DNA from: Corinectria fuckeliana
Taxonomy: Eukaryota; Ascomycota; Sordariomycetes; Hypocreales; Nectriaceae
Assembly: GCA_019137255.1 (NCBI GenBank)
Contig: WPDH01000157.1
Location: 1-64,000 of the forward strand
Direction: 5' to 3'
DNA length: 64,000 nt
Below the pieces are notes generated by a model that searched no databases, was not told where the DNA came from, and worked only from the letters and a program-made list of their open reading frames with translations. Positions 58,104 through 64,000 of the stretch are shown in pieces (positions within the stretch are counted from its first letter, which is position 1; each line of letters starts with the position of its first letter). The position numbers were made by a program, and so were the translations under genes.

Positions 58104-58331
58104 GAAACATAGTGACCTTATCGCGCCTATGTATATATATGTGTTAGAGAGTGGCCTAGCTCTTAGGCCTAAGATAACTACTATTGTTAACCCTTAAGGC
58201 TTTAGTTATAGCAGGTAACTATATATATTTATTCTTATAAGCTTAGCACTTATTATAGTTATAAGGTTTAGTAGGGATTTAAACTTATAACCTTCTATAT
58301 AGTATTAGATCTAATATATACTTAAATAATT

Positions 58332-58500
58332 ATAAGAGTTAAGATAGTATACTTAACCTTTAATAGAAAGTCCTAGCTGTAAGGCTAAAAAGATTAAATA
58401 ATTTAAGTAAGCTATATTACTTAATTGTGCTATATAACAGGTTATAAGAGAGCTCTTAGTAAGCTCTTAGTAAGCTCTTAGCTTAGCTATACTCTTATAA
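58332..58500 (+). repeat. ~170-bp direct repeat, copy 2
   Basis: Second copy, with the 11-bp units now GCTCTTAGTAA (58,452 onward). The two copies differ mainly by transitions; the 330 bp between them keeps several CpG-containing, less mutated stretches. Confidence 0.8.
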
Positions 58501-59290
58501 AGAGGATACTTTTATCTCTAATAGTACTAATATTAAAGGTAATTCTCTCTTATCTTAACAGAAAGATTATTATTAGGTTGCCTAATATAGCTTCTAATAT
58601 TATATCTTATATACTATTAGATACTATAATAATTATTAACTATATTCTTCTAAGAGGTTACCTCTTATTTATAATAGTCTTATATTACCTTTTTAGTAAG
58701 AATATTATAGTTCTTTTTTATAAACTAATTATAAATCTCTTAAAAGATAATACTTAGATTCTTACTATTTTTAGTATAAGTATATATTAAGTCTTAAGAT
58801 AGTTTATAATAGTTACTAAGAGAGTCTTAACTAGTTATATAAGAGGCTTACTTAAGAATCTTATAGTAAATATCTAATAAGTAAATAGTATTAAAATATA
58901 TACTATAAAACTATTATAAAGCTATTATATAGCTAGACTCTACTAGTTACTAGTTATATTATTAACTAAACTAATAGATATAAATAAACTTTATAACTAA
59001 GATATAATTATAGCTATAAAGGTTTATTAGACTAAGCCTTATTTAAGAGAGATTTAACTTAGGTAGTACTTTAAGTGCTTTTACTTTAGATATATTATAT
59101 AGTACTATTAAGAATAAGCTAAGTATAGCTACTATAAGAAAGCTTACTATATAAGAGATATAATATACTTTACCTCTACTAGTAAGATCTTTTTAATATA
59201 TTATAACTATAATAGCTTACACTTAGTATAGTCTTATATATACTATATAGTATAAAAAGAGTAAAAATAAGTAAAAAATATAATATGAAA

Positions 59291-61950
59291 TTAACTATAT
59301 CAGGGGATATACAAAGTAAATACTGCTAAAGGAAAGAATCCCTACTTATATAATTAAGATACCTAAAGCTTAAGAGTAAGATAGTAAGGTAATAAGATAA
59401 TAATTCCTCTATTTATTCTAGTGACTATCTTTCCTTTTATATAGGGGGAAGTCTTAGGGCACTCTCTGGTTACTCCTTAGGAAATCTCTAGATAGGTCTT
59501 AGAATTTCTCTAGGACTGTCCTAGGATTTCTCAGGATAATTTCTAGCCTAATTAGTAAGAGATTTCTCTTCTTATTATGGCTACTCTTTAGTAGCCCTCT
59601 CTAGGGTTATAGCCTAGGCTGTTATCAGATAGTAATAGCCCTCTATCTAGCTTATTTTATAATAAATCCCTATAACAAAAGAAAAGCATACTATCCTTAG
59701 TATGTCTATATTAATTATAGCTAGGCTATTTCTTACACTAGTAAGAGTTTTATTAATAGTTATATATAGGATTTTCTTAATCTAGGGGTGCTTATCTTGT
59801 GTTTTACTATTATATATTAGGGGAAATCTCCTAGCCCTACTAGGCCTTTTTGTCTGTTGTATTTTCTTTGCCTGTTTAGTTTGTTAGAAACTTCTTATAT
59901 ATATTGTTGGTTATGCTTTTATATTTCTCTCTAATAAGCTTCTCTAAATCTATAGCTATAGTGAGTATACTATGTTTCTTAGTATTAGCAGGGGCGGGTT
60001 AGTAGAGTTAGTATTTCCTGGCCTTAGTGGTGTAGAGTGCTATTAGAAGGCTAATAGCTTATATGTTTTGCTTAGTGTTAGCGGGGGTAATAAGCGTGGG
60101 TCTCCCAGCTGTGTTCTACTTGCCTTTCTTGTGGAACTATAGTGCTACTTTAATTACTTTAGTGGTAGTCTCTAGGTAGAAAAAGAACTCCTATTATATT
60201 ATTTGCTTAGCTAGCTTAGTTATATTATTATCTAGGAAGCTAATTACCTGTAGTGTGTTATTAAGGTAGATTACTAGTTCTAGAGATATCTCTGCTATTT
60301 GTGCTGTCTGTCGCAGGGAGCAGTCTAACTGTGTTATTTTGTGGTAAACCTAATAGTATTTAGCGAAATATTTAGCTATGTTAATATTAAGAAACTAGAT
60401 GGCTTAGTTAGCTACCTAGATGTACTATACTAGTATGGTTTCTCCTTCTTACTAGACTGTAGCTTCTAGGATAATAGGTGTGTTATTTCATAGGGTGGTA
60501 GTCTTAAGTTGTGTGCTTACTGTTGCTTATTATAGAGTTGTGGCTGTGCTGTTATTAATAGCTGCTAAAAGTGTGTTAGTAGCGTTTTATTTAGCAGAGG
60601 TGATAATATTTTATAATATAAATAGATCTTTATTGTGATTTCCTTAAGGGGTTATAGTCCCTAATAGGGCTGTTATAAAGAGCTAATACTTTAGTTTGTG
60701 AGTTAGGGTACCTAAGATAAGGTTAGTAAAGTGGATATGTTTAAGTAATAAGCTAATAAGAGTGTTAATTTCCTGTTGTATATTAGGCTAAAGCTGGCGT
60801 GCTAGGTTAATATAAGTATAGCTGTCTACTAATCCTCTAATCTTATTAAGAGCTTTTTAGGCTTTGTTAATTAGGGTGGGTAACTACTAGGAGGTTATCT
60901 TAGTAATTCGCTTAAGTATTTTAGTGAGGATTATAAAGATCTTAATTTTTCTGATAATAAATATAGTTAGCTTATAGATGTTAGTTTGTGTTAGTCTGGT
61001 TATATTGTTAAAGCTTATAGTGAGGGTGTAAGTATTTTCTGCTAGGGGAGGGCTATCACTTTAGTACTGCCTGTTCTGTCCTTATGTTTATTATAGTATT
61101 TCTTATAGTAGTGTGCTTAGTTTACTAGCTGTCTTACTTACTGCTTTACTTATGATTTTACTTGTAGCTTTATTTAGGGTTTTATACTGATTATAGTTTA
61201 GGTTGTTATAGTAGTATGTCTAGTTCTGTTAGTTTATAAACCTAGTGTTAAGATTATAGCCTTTAGCTTATATAAGCTGGCGGAAATATCTGTAGTGTTA
61301 TAAGAAGGTCTTAATCTAAATATAGTATTAGTTAGAGCTTTTAGCCGCTCTAAGGTTATATTTATTACTGTATAGCTGTATAGCTTAGTAATACCTTTTA
61401 TACTAGAGGCAGGGGGGATATTAGGTGAGCTAGTTCTTAAATAGCTAGTGAAGCTCTTAGTTTTTAGATAGAAATATGTTACTTAATAGGGAAACTTAGA
61501 ATAGTACTTGTTCTTCTTATTTAGTGTTATAGGGTATTTCCTGTGTGTTAGTAGTATAAGGTTATAGCCTTCTCCTCTGAGAAGTGAAGATAGTAATATA
61601 TAAAGGAAAATAATAATAAAAGAAAATAGTATGCTAGGTTGTAAGGTGTTAATTTCTTACTTATACATTCTATTATTAGCTAGTAGTAGCTGTTAGTAGT
61701 GTTCTTAGTAAGATAGTAGTAAATATACTAGGCTATTACCCTAGGTGATCTACTATTATAGCCTGGGATTTCTCTAAATAGGACTCTCTCTAGCTAGTAC
61801 TCTTAATACTATAGTATTTTATAGCGTGAGGTTCTTTCTTAGTCTTTTATACTTTTAGTGTGGGGCCTTAGTAGTGTTATATGTCTAGTCTGCTATGTTG
61901 TTTTTAGTCTGTTTTTTAACTAGTATAGTTGTTACTTATATGACTAGCTG
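59291..61950. repeat. AT-rich, moderately RIP-mutated DNA of unknown element
   Basis: The plus strand is T/G-rich and the minus strand A/C-rich, with more surviving CpA/TpG and CpG sites than in the left arm. No protein motif could be assigned. It lies beyond the chromodomain end of the adjacent minus-strand chromovirus, so it may be that element's 3' non-coding part or a different insertion. Confidence 0.4.
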
Positions 61951-64000
61951 TGGCTTGCTATACTTATGTTTTTATTCTTTAGTAAGTTCTGCTTTATATT
62001 GCTCTTTTGCCTGGTATTTTATAATAAGCTTATTACTTTTAATAGTATCTTCTTCTAGCTAGAGGTTGTAGTTACTTAGCTATCCTTTCTATATGATAAG
62101 ATACTTAGTTTTTAGTTTTTCTTTTTCTTACTTTTATATTTATAATCTAATTACTTAATTAACTTCCTAGTGTTTATACTTATCCCTCTAGTTTTCTGTC
62201 TTATAGTCTTTTATTAGGATAGCTTCTAGTTATCTAATTAGTTTATCTGCTAGCTTAAGTTAAGTGACTAATATTACTAGGTGGATATTAAGGTTGTCTT
62301 TTATTTTAAGTTTATATATTAGGTTTCTCACCTGTTTAAGAATCTTATATAGTCTAGTTTTTTTCTCTTTTAGTTTTTCTATATAGTTATCTACCACTAT
62401 ATATTCTTTCTTATAAAGTTTTAACTAGACTTAGTCCTCTAGTTTGTATTCTACCAGCTGGTGTTTCTAGTTATACTAGTGTTTTATAGCTGCTTACATG
62501 AAGGCTAGGGCAAGTTTAGCTTTATTATAGAGGATATCCTAATTAAAGGTGTTAGATTTATCTTCTAGCTATTATAGCTTATTATTTAAGTGCTGTCTAG
62601 TGACTAGCTTACTTAGTGATATATTAATAGCTAACAAATATAAGTTGTTTAGGCTAAACTAGAGGGGGATAAGAGCTAGGACTTAGGGCTGGCCTAGGAA
62701 GTTGCTAGTGAAATATTAGAGGGCTACTTTTACCACCTAATTTTGTCTTTTTGTAGCTTTATCAGTTTATAGATATTATGCTGTTAATATAAGAAGCTTA
62801 GTTCTAAATGCTGTTTATAGACCTTACTAGAAGTCTAATATAAACTTTATATCTTAGTTAGATATAATACTATATGGGATTCCCTAGTTGTATTATATTA
62901 GTTTTGTGAACAATACTTATACCTAGTTCTTAATAATATACTAATTATTCTCTAGTATAAGTAGGCATATCTAACACTACTTATAGGTAATAGTTAGTAG
63001 GCAGTTAAAAAACTACTTTTCTAGGTTTAGCTATAGTATTCTTTTAGCTTTTATAACTAGCAGCCTTATAATAAAGTCTATTATAATTATATAAAATAAG
63101 ATTAGAGGGCTCTAGATAGGTATTAGTTAGCCTAGTGGTTTCTAGTGGTTAGTAAGGTTTTTACTATATATGTTATATTTATCTTATACTACTTAGATTT
63201 CTTAGTATAAGTTGGTTATTATAAAAGAACTTAATAGGTCTTACTAGAATTATACCTCCCCTAGGTGGAAGTTCTGCTTATAATTATCTTAAATAACTTT
63301 CTAGCTTATATCTGTGGGTAAGTATAGCTGTTAGTATCTACTATGCTCTTACAGGTAGATAAGTCTGTTCTGCTAAAAGAAGGAAAGCTCTAAGATCTTG
63401 TTTTTTTCGCTAAGCTGTGCTAAAATTACTGCCTATTTTGCTTTCTTAAGATACTAGTTGATAATTTCCTAGTATAGACTGGTTTATATACTAGCTTCTA
63501 TAAAGTGGAAGATATAAGTAACTGGTTTCTCCCCTTCTTAAAGGCAGTCTAGTTTGCCTTTCTTAGTGCTATCTTATGTATCTTCTTAGCCTAGAAGCCT
63601 TAAGAGTGCGTCTAGTACTATATTAGTTAGTCCTAGAATATGTTAGATGTCTAATAGGTACTAGCTAAGATATTATAAAGCTAGGGTGAGATAATTATTA
63701 TTCTGTAAGGTGCTAGTAAATACTGATTTTTAGCGGACTAGGGTGTAAATAGTAGAGTGGTTAGTAAGTATAATTACTTTATCTTTTTGTGTTAACTGGA
63801 TTATTATCTGAGCTTTCTAGCATATCTAGACTAGGTATACTATTTCTATTTTTATCAGCTAGTAGTTTTTCTTAGTATTGTGTAGGGCTTAGCTAAGGTA
63901 TATAATAAGGTGTATAACTGTAAATAGAATTTTACTAACTTAATCTTAGGTGTATTTTAGGTCTAGGTAATATATTATGCCTCTTATTTCTTATTCTTTT
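61951..64000 (-). mobile_element. Partly degraded Ty3/gypsy chromovirus, 5' part beyond window
   Basis: On the minus strand, from high to low coordinates: a region typical of the RNase H-to-integrase connection (about 63,900-63,550, with an HI-x-G-x-x-N-x-x-x-DALSR-like remnant), an integrase zinc/core region (about 63,300-62,900), a Q-T-D-G-x-x-x-R-x-N-type segment (about 62,770) followed by the usual integrase C-terminal stretch, and a chromodomain with the pattern YLIIxKGxLSxYxLxLEED (about 62,150-62,030). Stops are mostly former CAA/CAG/TGG codons. Mutation load is visibly lower than in copies A and B, suggesting a later insertion or fewer RIP rounds. RT and gag lie outside the window. 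Confidence 0.65.

Larger units (their letters stand above)
57231..59290 (+). mobile_element. RIP-type AT-rich block with possible LINE ORF1 relic
   Basis: A TpA-rich sequence without usable frames. At 59,067-59,108 a plus-strand reading keeps the spacing of a CCHC zinc knuckle (C-x2-C-x4-H-x4-C) if TAC/TAT are read as former TGC/CAT/TGT codons, and a second Cys-pair-like block follows to about 59,166. Paired knuckles are typical of ORF1 of fungal non-LTR (Tad-like) elements. Only one of the four ligands is still a Cys or His codon, so the call is tentative. Confidence 0.35.

Noticed and set aside
58255..58310. tRNA-like T-arm and variable-loop resemblance on the minus strand, hinting at a tRNA-derived SINE
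   Set aside because: The stem does not pair even allowing for RIP transitions, and no matching 5' half with D-arm and acceptor could be found.
59300..61600. A seemingly long minus-strand reading frame if TAA/TAG are read as former Gln codons
   Set aside because: Other frames of the same segment also become open under that rule, so openness after such substitution is not evidence of a coding region, and no motif supports one frame.

Overview
The window looks like nuclear DNA of a filamentous ascomycete (Pezizomycotina, most likely a sordariomycete; the genus cannot be fixed by eye). The evidence is short introns of about 47-99 nt with fungal donor, branch (CTAAC/CTGAC) and acceptor signals, single-gene units with no operons, typical filamentous-fungal proteins (Cdc45, Csn6, Vps17, Bcp1, chorismate mutase, Mdv1, a Lam/Ysp2 sterol transporter, a Zn2Cys6 factor, a DHA2-type MFS pump, a LaeA-like methyltransferase), and two AT-rich arms that carry the footprint of repeat-induced point mutation (RIP): CpA/TpG are scarce, TpA is dense, ATG is almost absent and every frame is full of TAA/TAG.

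Layout. 1-13,395 is a RIP-degraded transposon arm. It holds a Ty3/gypsy chromovirus relic on the plus strand (1-~4,560), poorly recognisable AT-rich DNA, a second related gypsy copy in inverted orientation (~8,830-12,465, flanked by ~205-bp inverted repeats), and a Tc1/mariner relic that stops at the border. 13,396-57,230 is a normal-composition island with 14 well supported genes, one frameshifted pseudogene and one weak small ORF. 57,231-64,000 is a second degraded arm with a duplicated ~170-bp repeat, a possible LINE zinc-knuckle relic and a less heavily mutated minus-strand chromovirus that runs off the window.

Genes in order: hemerythrin-like pseudogene (-), CDC45 (-), LaeA-like methyltransferase (+), Zn2Cys6 factor (-), DHA2 MFS transporter (+), small Cys-rich protein (+), CSN6 (+), sorbitol/xylitol-type dehydrogenase (-), a 5.3-kb stretch without a credible gene, VPS17 (-), BCP1 (+), ARO7 (-), MDV1 (+), JmjC protein (+), MIT/coiled-coil protein (-), Lam/Ysp2 sterol transporter (+). 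The right half is a block of conserved housekeeping genes. The left half, nearer the transposon arm, is more accessory.

The most interesting functional signal is the divergent Zn2Cys6 factor/MFS pair. Their shared promoter contains four CCG-N6-CGG everted triplets within about 300 bp, three of them spaced 62 and 63 bp apart, the last just upstream of a TATA box for the transporter. This suggests a self-contained regulator-efflux module. Exon coordinates were worked out by eye from reading frames, splice signals and family conservation; all frames close exactly.
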